Notes under the pieces: model-generated | Told to the model about the DNA's origin: nothing | Seen by the model: the letters and a program-made list of their open reading frames with translations, nothing else | Database searches by the model: none | Assembly (NCBI GenBank): GCA_029008875.1 | Contig: JAQXJP010000035.1 | Location: forward strand, 310,001 to 374,000 | DNA length: 64,000 nt | Direction of reading: 5' to 3' | Source of the DNA: Lachnospiraceae bacterium | GTDB taxonomy: Bacteria; Bacillota; Clostridia; Lachnospirales; Lachnospiraceae | Shown: in pieces, positions 9,175 to 18,292 of the stretch | Layout of the letters: every line of letters begins with the position of its first letter | Numbering within the stretch: the stretch's first letter is position 1 | Program-made: the position numbers and the translations under genes

Positions 9175-9969
9175 ATGTTAGAGATTCGCAATATTCACAA
9201 AACCTTCAACCCCGGAACCATCAACGAAAAGGTTGCACTAAACGGTGTGAATATCACTCTTCAGGAGGGTGATTTCGTTACTATCATCGGTGGAAACGGC
9301 GCCGGCAAATCCACCACCCTCAACGCCATCGCAGGTGTTTGGCCGGTGGATGACGGTTCCATCACCATCGACGGTGTGGACGTAACCGGGCTCCCAGAGC
9401 ACAAACGCGCCAAGTATCTCGGTCGCGTGTTCCAGGATCCTATGACCGGAACCGCCGCAACTATGCAGATTGACGAAAACCTTGCAATGGCGGCACGCCG
9501 CGGCAAAAAGCGCACGCTCCACTGGGCAGTAACCTCCAAGGAGCGGGAACACTACCGTGAATTGCTCAAGCAGTTGGATTTAGGCCTGGAGGATCGCATG
9601 ACCTCCAAGGTTGGTTTGCTGTCCGGCGGACAGCGCCAGGCAATCACACTTCTGATGGCCACCCTGCAAAAACCGAAGCTGTTACTCCTGGATGAGCACA
9701 CCGCTGCTCTGGATCCGAAGACAGCTGCAAAGGTATTGTCCCTCACCGACAAAATCATTGCGGAGAACAACCTCACCGCCATGATGGTGACCCACAACAT
9801 GAAAGATGCTCTTGCCCACGGCAATCGTCTGATTATGATGCACGAGGGACACGTTCTTCTCGACATCGGCGCCGATGAGAAAAAGCTTCTCACGGTGGAG
9901 GATCTTCTCCAGAAATTTGAGGAAGTCAGCGGCGAACAATTTGCTTCTGACAAGGCATTGCTGGGGTGA
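9175..9969 (+). CDS. ABC transporter ATP-binding protein (TrpZ-like)
   Basis: The 264-residue ATPase has Walker A GGNGAGKST, signature LSGGQRQA, Walker B LLLLDEHTAALD and a switch histidine in MVTHNMKDAL. The Walker B is followed by H-T rather than P-T, a variation common in this subfamily. It energises the adjacent permease. It begins immediately after the permease stop with GGAAGGAGG overlapping the permease end. A strong hairpin 120 nt downstream probably ends the operon. Confidence 0.92.
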   Translation: MLEIRNIHKTFNPGTINEKVALNGVNITLQEGDFVTIIGGNGAGKSTTLNAIAGVWPVDDGSITIDGVDVTGLPEHKRAKYLGRVFQDPMTGTAATMQIDENLAMAARRGKKRTLHWAVTSKEREHYRELLKQLDLGLEDRMTSKVGLLSGGQRQAITLLMATLQKPKLLLLDEHTAALDPKTAAKVLSLTDKIIAENNLTAMMVTHNMKDALAHGNRLIMMHEGHVLLDIGADEKKLLTVEDLLQKFEEVSGEQFASDKALLG

Positions 9970-10089
9970 TATTAGAGAATTGTATTTGAGGATAGCATTT
10001 AAGAAGAGTACTTGAGGATGGTAATCGTTCTCGAAGGATTACATCCGAGTAAGGATTCTTATCATTTATGTTAACATAATAATCTTAAA

Positions 10090-10123
10090 GTTAAGGGGCG
10101 CATCTTCGGATGCGCCCCTTAAC
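10090..10123 (+). terminator. Strong hairpin after the transporter operon
   Basis: A perfect 15-bp stem GTTAAGGGGCGCATC with a TTCG tetraloop is followed by TGATTTT. The stem is very stable, but the U-tract is short and interrupted. Confidence 0.75.
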
Positions 10124-10125
10124 TG

Positions 10126-10203
10126 ATTTTAGGTATGAATCGGGATTATATATTTTAGGTATGAATCGGGACTTTATATTTTAGGTATGAATCGGAACTA
10201 TAT
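10126..10203. repeat. Three tandem copies of a 26-bp repeat
   Basis: The core ATTTTAGGTATGAATCGG starts at 10126, 10152 and 10178, a constant 26-bp period. The third copy has one change (GGAAC for GGGAC). It directly abuts the terminator hairpin. Function unknown. Confidence 0.9.
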
Positions 10204-10327
10204 TAACATCTGGTATTGACGAATAGAATTTTGTATCAGTGAATAGATTTCCTGGATTATTTACCAAATGGGCGTAGAGAAGAAAATCCGACATTCCACG
10301 CCCAAAAATAGAGTGATTTTCACCGGT

Positions 10328-10600
10328 TGGGACACCACTTTGGGCAGAATCGTCATAGATCAGCCGAAAAAGCCCAATATGACAGCCTTTCAGCAGTTTG
10401 GGGACGCTACTTTGGGCAGAATTGCCGCGAAAAGTCCCTAAAAACCCAATATAGCACGTTTCAGCAGTTTGGGGACGCTACTTTGGGCAGAATTGCCGCG
10501 AAAAGTCCCTATAAACCCAATATGGTACGTTTGCTGCCAATTTAGGGAAGCTACTTTGGGCGAGATTGTTATGAGAAAGTCCAAGAAACCCAATACGATA
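10328..10600. repeat. Four imperfect copies of a ~72-bp repeat
   Basis: The anchor ACTTTGGGC recurs at 10337, 10409, 10480 and 10553. Units two and three are almost identical; units one and four have diverged. Each unit contains TTTGGG followed by a CCCAA about 35 bp later, and the middle units also contain GGGGAC with a later GTCCCT, so each could fold into a hairpin. A 72-codon plus-strand ORF across it has no convincing ribosome binding site and is probably not a gene. Confidence 0.88.
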
Positions 10601-10643
10601 TATTTTAGTCATTCGCAATTTTACATAGGCCAAGGTTAAACCA

Positions 10644-10755
10644 TTTTAGGATAAATCTATAACCATTTCAGCGCAAAAGCTACAGCCTTTTTAGGATAAA
10701 TCTGTAACCATTTCAGCGCAAAAGCTACAGCCTTTTTTGAATAAAAATCTATGCA
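10644..10755. repeat. Two and a half copies of a ~45-bp repeat
   Basis: The unit contains TTTAGGATAAATCT and TTTCAGCGCAAAAGC. Two nearly identical copies (offset 45 bp) are followed by a degenerate partial third copy. It lies between the 72-bp and decamer arrays. Confidence 0.85.
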
Positions 10756-10810
10756 AGGACGCAAAAGAATGGGGCTGAAAATATGAAACCATATCCCCAC
10801 CCCCATTGCG

Positions 10811-12517
<1,707 letters not shown>

Positions 12518-12534
12518 TTATAGCATTACCTAAA

Positions 12535-12591
12535 ATAAAAAAGAACCCTTGATTGTTTTTTCGGCGTTTCCGACAATTTCAAGAGTTCTTT
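12535..12591 (-). terminator. Terminator after hom
   Basis: On the minus strand, AAAGAACTCTTGA pairs imperfectly with TCAAGGGTTCTTT, followed by TTTTATTTT. The loop is about 28 nt and contains a small CGGAAACGCCG hairpin. Confidence 0.7.
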
Positions 12592-12596
12592 CTTGT

Positions 12597-12676
12597 GTAC
12601 TATTTTATCCCCGATAAATTCGATTTACCGGGAAATTTATTGCGTACCATTTTATCCCAGACGAATTCGGTTCACC
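12597..12676. repeat. 33-bp direct repeat duplicating the hom 3' end
   Basis: 12597-12629 and 12644-12676 match at about 27 of 33 positions. The second copy contains the hom stop codon; the first lies just downstream of it and still reads V-N-R-I-stop-like on the minus strand. It looks like a partial duplication of the gene end. Confidence 0.7.
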
Positions 12677-13845
12677 ATGACAATTTGCTGTGATTTTTTC
12701 TCGAATTCCTCCTCGGTCATGGTTCCGGTGGTAAAGGCAACGTCCCCGTCCACCACGGCATCCACATAAGCCACTTCACCAAACGCCGCTTCCACCGTTG
12801 CACGGTCGGAAGTGGTGCGCACAAAAAATGCATTTTTGCTTGCCTTGTAATCCACAAGCTCCATCTTCTCATTGACCCAGTCGATGTAGATGTTGGTGTG
12901 CTGATGCTTCACCATGTCCACAACATCCGCAACCACCGCACTTGCAGTGGGAAGTTTTCCTGCGCCGCTGCCGTAGAACATGGCATCGCCCAATACGTTT
13001 CCTTTAAGGAAAATTCCGTTGAACACTCCGTTCACTCCGCAGAGCGGATGTGTTGCCGGAAGAAGGAACGGTGCAACCATACAAGAGTAGGTATCCCCCA
13101 CCAGCTTGCTGGATGCAAGCAGCTTGATGGATCGGTTCATAGCCTTGGCATACTGGATGTCTGTGGCTGTAATTTTGGTGATACCCTCACAGTGGATATC
13201 CTCAAAGTCCACCTGCTTTCCGCACACCAGAGATGTCAGAATCGCAATCTTACGGCAGGGATCGTGTCCCTCGATGTCAGCGGTGGGGTCCTTCTCGGCG
13301 TATCCCTTGTTCTGTGCATCCTTCAGCACATCGTCAAAGTCTGCCCCCTCCTCCGTCATCTTGGTCAGCATATAGTTTGTGGTGCCGTTAAGGATACCGG
13401 TAATCTCAATAATTTCATCTCCTGTCAGACACTTATTCAGAGGGCGAATGATTGGAATCCCGCCGCCCACGCTGGCCTCGAACTGGAAATTCACGCCGTG
13501 ATCTCTGGCGATTTTGATCAGCTCTGCGCCCTTGGCTGCCACCAGGTTTTTGTTGGATGTTGCGACCTGCTTTCCAGCCTCTAACATGGCGCGGACAAAG
13601 GTATATGCAGGCTCAACACCTCCCATGGTCTCAACAACCACACCCACTTCAGGATCGTTCACGATGGTCTGGTAATCATGAACAATCTTGTCTTCCATGG
13701 GGTCTCCCGGGAAATCTCTCAAATCCAGGATATATTTTACTTCGACAGGTTCTCCTGCGCGCTTCGCAATCTTATCCCGATTAATCTTCAAAACTTCCAC
13801 TACTCCGGAACCGATTGTTCCGTATCCCATTACTGCAATCTTCAT
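12652..13845 (-). CDS. hom: Homoserine dehydrogenase
   Basis: It reduces aspartate semialdehyde to homoserine for threonine and methionine synthesis. It has the NAD(P)-binding motif GYGTIGSGVVEVL at the N-terminus, the substrate/catalytic region GGGIPIIRPL and GILNGTTNYMLTKM, and the YAEKDPTADIEGHD motif. At 397 residues it is shorter than the roughly 430-residue forms with a full C-terminal ACT domain; only a short ACT-like remnant follows residue 340. It is immediately downstream (4 nt) of an ACT-domain protein gene, which may supply or relate to regulation. Confidence 0.95.
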   Translation of the reverse strand: MKIAVMGYGTIGSGVVEVLKINRDKIAKRAGEPVEVKYILDLRDFPGDPMEDKIVHDYQTIVNDPEVGVVVETMGGVEPAYTFVRAMLEAGKQVATSNKNLVAAKGAELIKIARDHGVNFQFEASVGGGIPIIRPLNKCLTGDEIIEITGILNGTTNYMLTKMTEEGADFDDVLKDAQNKGYAEKDPTADIEGHDPCRKIAILTSLVCGKQVDFEDIHCEGITKITATDIQYAKAMNRSIKLLASSKLVGDTYSCMVAPFLLPATHPLCGVNGVFNGIFLKGNVLGDAMFYGSGAGKLPTASAVVADVVDMVKHQHTNIYIDWVNEKMELVDYKASKNAFFVRTTSDRATVEAAFGEVAYVDAVVDGDVAFTTGTMTEEEFEKKSQQIVMVNRIRLG

Positions 13846-13849
13846 TTCT

Positions 13850-14293
13850 CTACTCCCTAGCTATAATTTTTGCATAATATATTCCACTTAATCGTTCAAT
13901 CGCATTAATCATTTCCGCAACCTCTCCCGTCGCCGGAAATACATCCACCGACAAAGTCAGGGACGCAATGCCATTTACCGGAATACTCTGATGAATTGTT
14001 AAGATATTAGCGTGAAATTCCGCTATCGTAGTCAATACGATGGATAAAATACCGGGCTCATCGTCCAACTGGATCACCAGTGTCACTGTCTTGCCCTTGG
14101 CATTCTCATGATAAGGAAAAATGTCATCCTTATACTTGTAAAAGGAACTGCGACTGATTCCAACCGCCTCGGTTGCATCCTGCACGGAATCCATCTTGCC
14201 GGAGTCGATGAGCCGCTTGGCTTCCACCACCTTCAGAAGCACTTCCGGAACCGCTTTTTCACGCAACACATAAAATGATGTCTCTTCTGCCAT
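13850..14293 (-). CDS. ACT domain-containing protein (PheB/UPF0735 family)
   Basis: The 147-residue protein has an N-terminal helical segment containing SVQDATEAVGISRSSFYKYK, like a small helix-turn-helix. A C-terminal ACT domain (about 70-147) carries VTLVIQLDDEPGILSIVLT, typical of amino-acid sensing. The family is UPF0735 (PheB-like). True start is ATG at 14293 with GAGGGAGG; the ORF track extension reads into the palindromic element. Location directly before hom suggests a role in regulating aspartate-family amino acids, which is inference. Confidence 0.9.
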   Translation of the reverse strand: MAEETSFYVLREKAVPEVLLKVVEAKRLIDSGKMDSVQDATEAVGISRSSFYKYKDDIFPYHENAKGKTVTLVIQLDDEPGILSIVLTTIAEFHANILTIHQSIPVNGIASLTLSVDVFPATGEVAEMINAIERLSGIYYAKIIARE

Positions 14294-14415
14294 AGGGATC
14301 CTCCCTCTGCAAAAATGTTTGTCTGTGGCTGACAAATGTTTTCGTATGGAAGAGTTTAGCACATCAACGCAACAAATGCAACCCATACCGCCGAACTTTC
14401 CTCCCTCCAATCCAA

Positions 14416-14874
14416 CCTCCTCTACCTGCTCTGCCCCCCTGCGCCGCCCCACCCTCTTTTCACCACTTTGCAGCATCTTTGTTTTCTAAGTGCAGCCAGT
14501 GCTTCTATTTTGCTGTCCGCCAACCTGTGAACAGCCCGAGTTGTTTTGTCCGGCTATGGCGGAGTAAGGCTTCGAACACTAACTGGCTCTAAGACGTACC
14601 CGGACGCTTTTTTTATGAAAATAACCGCGGCTGTGGAACTCCCTTCGGTCAGACAGTCCTCGCCGCGGTGGTATCAGCGTCCGGGCACGTCAAGAGCCAC
14701 TAAGTATTCTGCAGAAAAACTCCGTCATAGCCGAACAAAGCGCCTTGGGATGTCCACATCTTGGCGAACAGTAAAGGATAGAAGAAGCACTGGCAAACTG
14801 TCAGAAAACAGGATGCATGCAAACAGGTGAAAAGAGGGTGGGGCGGCGCAGGGGGCCAGAGCAGGTGGAGGAGG
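14416..14874. repeat. Palindromic element, copy 1 (459 bp)
   Basis: The two ends form a 49-bp inverted repeat with two mismatches (CTGCGCCGCCCCACCCTCTT on the left, its complement on the right). The arms stay imperfectly complementary inward to a centre flanked by CCGCGGC and GCCGCGG near 14626 and 14668. Its interior matches, in reverse orientation, the core of the larger palindrome at 42.1-42.9 kb, including the CGGCTATGGCGGAGTAAGGC stretch. It lies between the SPFH gene and the ACT-hom operon. No coding region or transposase is present. The segment up to 14956 shows nothing else recognisable. Confidence 0.88.
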
Positions 14875-14956
14875 CCGGGACGTGCGCGAAAAAACAGGGG
14901 GCGCTTATGTCCCCCTGTCCCATTGCTCATTTATTGATTCAGCCACAGTCACCGAA

Positions 14957-16243
14957 CTATGCTCTCGGCTTGCCACAGTTGCTGCAGAACTTGCCGCTGT
15001 TCACGGTGCCGCATTCGCAGGTCCAGTCAGCTGCCGGTGCCGGCTTGCCGCACTCACTGCAGAACTTACCGGTATTCACGGTTCCGCACTCGCAGGTCCA
15101 TGTTCCGGCTTCTGCCGGCTTGGATTCTCCGCAGTTACTGCAGAATTTGCCGGTGTTCACGGTTCCGCACTTGCAGGTCCAACCTGCTGCCCCTGCCGTA
15201 GCAGCTCCTGCCACTACCGCTCCTGCCGCAGGTGCCTGTGCTGCCTGAGCAGCCTGCTGTGCCTGAACGTTCTGTCCCATCTGGTTCAGACTTCCCATCA
15301 TGTTGCCCATGGCGCCAACGCCCATTCCAACACCCATGAATCCGGTCATTGCACCGGCAGAGTTGGAGCCTGCTGCCTTAACACCTTCAGACATATTCTT
15401 AACCATATATCCCTGAGCAACACCCGGATCGGAAAGCATTGCGCCCTCGTTTCTGGTATTGATAAGCTCCTGTGACTTCTCGTCGTAGGACGGGATGACA
15501 CCAACTGCCTGGATTTCCATACCACGCATCTGGTTCCATTCCTCATCCAGGGTATGAGCCATGTACTGTCCAACCTCACGAGCCTTGCTGCTGAGGAAGG
15601 AAATGCGAAGTCCGTCCGCAGACATCTGGTTGATGGTTGACTGCAATGCCTCCAGGAATTCGGTAGAGTACTGCTCGTTAATGTCAGTGAAATCTACATG
15701 ATCCGCATTCTTCGGAATTGCCTCCGCATAGAACTGAAGCGGGTTTACAATCTTGACAGAGTAGGTTCCGTGTACGCGGATAAACAACTCTGCATTGTAG
15801 AATGTATCAAAATAGTTGATTGGATTGCGGGTGCCAAACTTGATTCCCTTAATCTCCTGCAGATTAATGAAAAACACCTTCTGCTTGGTCGGTGTCTGAC
15901 CGCCGAAGCCGATACGTCCCCAAGCGTCCTTCAGGGTGTCACCAAACTGACCGTTAAAGAGGGATGGGAGGGATGAATTATCCACCTTGTAATATCCCGG
16001 TTCCGCGGTGTAGTCCACAACCTTGCCACCGTCCACAAGCATCATGAACTGATTGTCATATACGTGAATGATGGAACCGTTGCTGACGGTGTCAACCGTT
16101 CCCTTTGTATTCTGTCCACGGCGAATCATAACACCCTGTGCAAAGACTGTCTGATCCCCCATATTGTCAGCTTCAATAACCTCTTTCCAAGAATCAGCCA
16201 GTGTTCCGCTGATACCTTGCCCAATTGCCTTAATAATTCCCAT
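14957..16243 (-). CDS. SPFH-domain protein with C-terminal zinc ribbons (YdjI-like)
   Basis: The 428-residue protein has an SPFH/virion-core-like domain over about residues 20-285, followed by a Gly/Met/Ala/Gln-rich linker. Three tandem zinc ribbons end the protein, each with a C-x-CGTVN-x-GKFC-x-x-CG pattern. This resembles Bacillus YdjI, which acts with YdjG/YdjH and PspA in membrane stress. The next gene upstream encodes a membrane protein with a Tim44-like domain and zinc ribbon, as in that system. Start is ATG behind GGGAGGATACTT. Membrane-associated scaffold function is inferred from family knowledge. Confidence 0.88.
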   Translation of the reverse strand: MGIIKAIGQGISGTLADSWKEVIEADNMGDQTVFAQGVMIRRGQNTKGTVDTVSNGSIIHVYDNQFMMLVDGGKVVDYTAEPGYYKVDNSSLPSLFNGQFGDTLKDAWGRIGFGGQTPTKQKVFFINLQEIKGIKFGTRNPINYFDTFYNAELFIRVHGTYSVKIVNPLQFYAEAIPKNADHVDFTDINEQYSTEFLEALQSTINQMSADGLRISFLSSKAREVGQYMAHTLDEEWNQMRGMEIQAVGVIPSYDEKSQELINTRNEGAMLSDPGVAQGYMVKNMSEGVKAAGSNSAGAMTGFMGVGMGVGAMGNMMGSLNQMGQNVQAQQAAQAAQAPAAGAVVAGAATAGAAGWTCKCGTVNTGKFCSNCGESKPAEAGTWTCECGTVNTGKFCSECGKPAPAADWTCECGTVNSGKFCSNCGKPRA

Positions 16244-16295
16244 AAGTATCCTCCCTATGTATGAAATCTACTGTTTTTCGCGCTTTTTGCACGGT

Positions 16296-17075
16296 CTACA
16301 TATGATTATAATCTACTTCATAAAATTTGTGAAGAGACCAAACCTTAATATTTAGTGGTACAATTCCTGAACCACAGAACTCACAATACATGTTTCCGAT
16401 GGTTTTTACCGGTGCTCCGCAATGGGGACATATGGTTCCCATCGCATTGTCAAACTCCACCGCATCCGCATCCTGGATGTAAATCAATTCAATATTGTAT
16501 TTTGTCTGGGTCTTGCGTTCCTTGGTCCCTGCTATGACTTTTCCATTCTGCTCCCTGTAAAAGTCATAGCCCACGGAGCTTTGTATGGTAATCATACATT
16601 TTCCACCGGCATGGCGGTAGTTTGCAATTTCCGTCCGGTGAATCTGGATATTTCCGTAATACTCCTCAATCTGGGCTTCACGGTTGTCGTCGATTCTTGT
16701 CTGAATCTGCTGCCGCACATCCTCCGACGCGTCGGGAGTCAGTTTTCCCAAATCCTCCGTCCCGATTGCAATCAGGGCAGAGGTCAACATATTCTCCGCT
16801 TTGTGACGGAATTCATCCCAGTTGAAATCCGGAAAATCCCGGCGAATCTGGGGTTCCATCAGGGTGGTCATCCCGTTTACGGATTTGGGGGTCTCCGCCA
16901 GCACGTCGGCCTGATTGCGGATTCCCTCCACCAGATCCGAGGTCCCGAACATGGCTCTGGAGATGGAGCGCACCTTGTTTCGCGCCACATTGATTCCATA
17001 TGCCGCTGCCCCTGCGACCCCGAGGATCACAACCGCAAGCACAATCAATCCGATTCCTGTCATATTGCTACTCAA
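16296..17075 (-). CDS. Membrane protein with Tim44-like domain and zinc ribbon
   Basis: One N-terminal membrane segment (IGLIVLAVVILGVAGAAAY) is followed by an amphipathic stretch, then a Tim44-like domain around residues 80-215 and a zinc ribbon (CPHCGAPV...CEFCGSG). It is probably the functional partner of the downstream SPFH protein. The start is uncertain: the track GTG at 17084 directly touches the GGAGG; a TTG at 17075 lies 8 nt from it and is chosen; an ATG at 17063 is 20 nt away. The gene start overlaps the end of prfB. Confidence 0.78.
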   Translation of the reverse strand: MSSNMTGIGLIVLAVVILGVAGAAAYGINVARNKVRSISRAMFGTSDLVEGIRNQADVLAETPKSVNGMTTLMEPQIRRDFPDFNWDEFRHKAENMLTSALIAIGTEDLGKLTPDASEDVRQQIQTRIDDNREAQIEEYYGNIQIHRTEIANYRHAGGKCMITIQSSVGYDFYREQNGKVIAGTKERKTQTKYNIELIYIQDADAVEFDNAMGTICPHCGAPVKTIGNMYCEFCGSGIVPLNIKVWSLHKFYEVDYNHM

Positions 17076-18208
17076 CGTCGTCACCTCCCATGTTATCCGG
17101 ACAGCCCAGAGATAGCCACTTCAGGTATCCATTGATAAAACAGTCGATGTCGCCATCCATCACCGCATCCACATTGCCGGATTCCACACCGCTTCGGCGG
17201 TCCTTCACCATAGTGTACGGTTGCATGACATAGGAGCGAATCTGGTTGCCCCAGCCAATCTCCGTAACCTCGCCGCGGATACCGGCCGCCTTGGCAGCAT
17301 TTTCCTCCTGCTTCAGCAAGAACAGCTTTGCCTTGAGCATCTGCATGGCTTTATCTTTGTTCATATGCTGGGAGCGCTCATTCTGACACTGCACCACGAT
17401 TCCGCTGGGGAAGTGGGTGATTCGGATTGCGGAGGAAGTCTTGTTGATATGCTGTCCCCCGGCTCCGCTGGAGCGGTAGGTATCAATACGGATATCCTCG
17501 TCCCGAATCTCAATATCCACATCCTCCTCAATGTCCGGCATCACATCGCAGGAGACGAAGGAGGTCTGTCTCTTGCCGTTCGCGTTGAAAGGCGAGATGC
17601 GCACCAACCGGTGCACTCCTTTTTCCGACTTTAGATAGCCGTACGCGTTTTCCCCGTTGACCTGAAAAGTGATGGACTTGATTCCCGCTTCGTCCCCGTC
17701 CAGAGAATCTAGCACCTCAAGGGTAAAGCCCTTCTTGTCCGCCCATCTGGAATACATGCGGAAAAGCATCTGCGCCCAATCGCAGGACTCGGTTCCCCCC
17801 GCCCCCGCATGCAGGGACACGATGGCATTATCCTTGTCGTACTCGCCGGACAGCAGGGTTTTCATACGGATGCTGTCGTAGGTGGAAGTAAACTCTACAA
17901 GCATCTCCCCGATTTCCGGGATCAGCGACTCATCGTTCTCTTCGTACCCAATCTCAATCATGGTGAGAATGTCGTCATATTGCTGCTCTAATGAAGCATA
18001 TGTGGCCACATCGTCTTTCATGCTTTTTAATTCTTTCATCTTGGCCTGAGAGGTAGCCGGATCGTTCCAAAAATTGGCATCCTCCATCTCCCGCTCGAGT
18101 TCCTGGATTTTTTGTTCTTTGCTTACCAGGTCAAAGTGAATCCCTCACTTCCTGCAGCGGGGTCTTGTAAGTCAAGAGCTCACTTTTATAGTTATCAAGT
18201 TCTACCAC
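17068..18208 (-). CDS. prfB: Peptide chain release factor 2, with programmed +1 frameshift
   Basis: RF2 ends translation at UGA and UAA. The main ORF has the SPF anticodon-like tripeptide (RISPFNANG) and the GGQ catalytic loop (SSGAGGQHINKTSS). The track ORF lacks the true N-terminus. A short upstream frame starts with GTG at 18208 (behind GAGGTGATT), encodes 25 codons ending DSL, and meets CTT-TGA-C at 18131-18136. A +1 shift at this site joins it to DLVSKEQKIQELE. The full product is about 379 residues, and the joined CDS skips the base at 18133. This is the classic autoregulatory frameshift. An AGGG lies upstream of the slip site, a weaker stimulator than the usual AGGGGG. Confidence 0.95.
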
Positions 18209-18292
18209 AGAAATCACCTCTTTCTCATTATATATTATAAAAATATTGTATCCGCAAATGCGACACTTTCCAATTAGCAATTATTCCCGTAC

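Noticed and set aside
14294-14415. T-box or other riboswitch before the ACT-hom operon
   Set aside because: Only a short TTTGTC-AGCCACA-GACAAA hairpin is present before the start codon; no T-box sequence or specifier structure was found.
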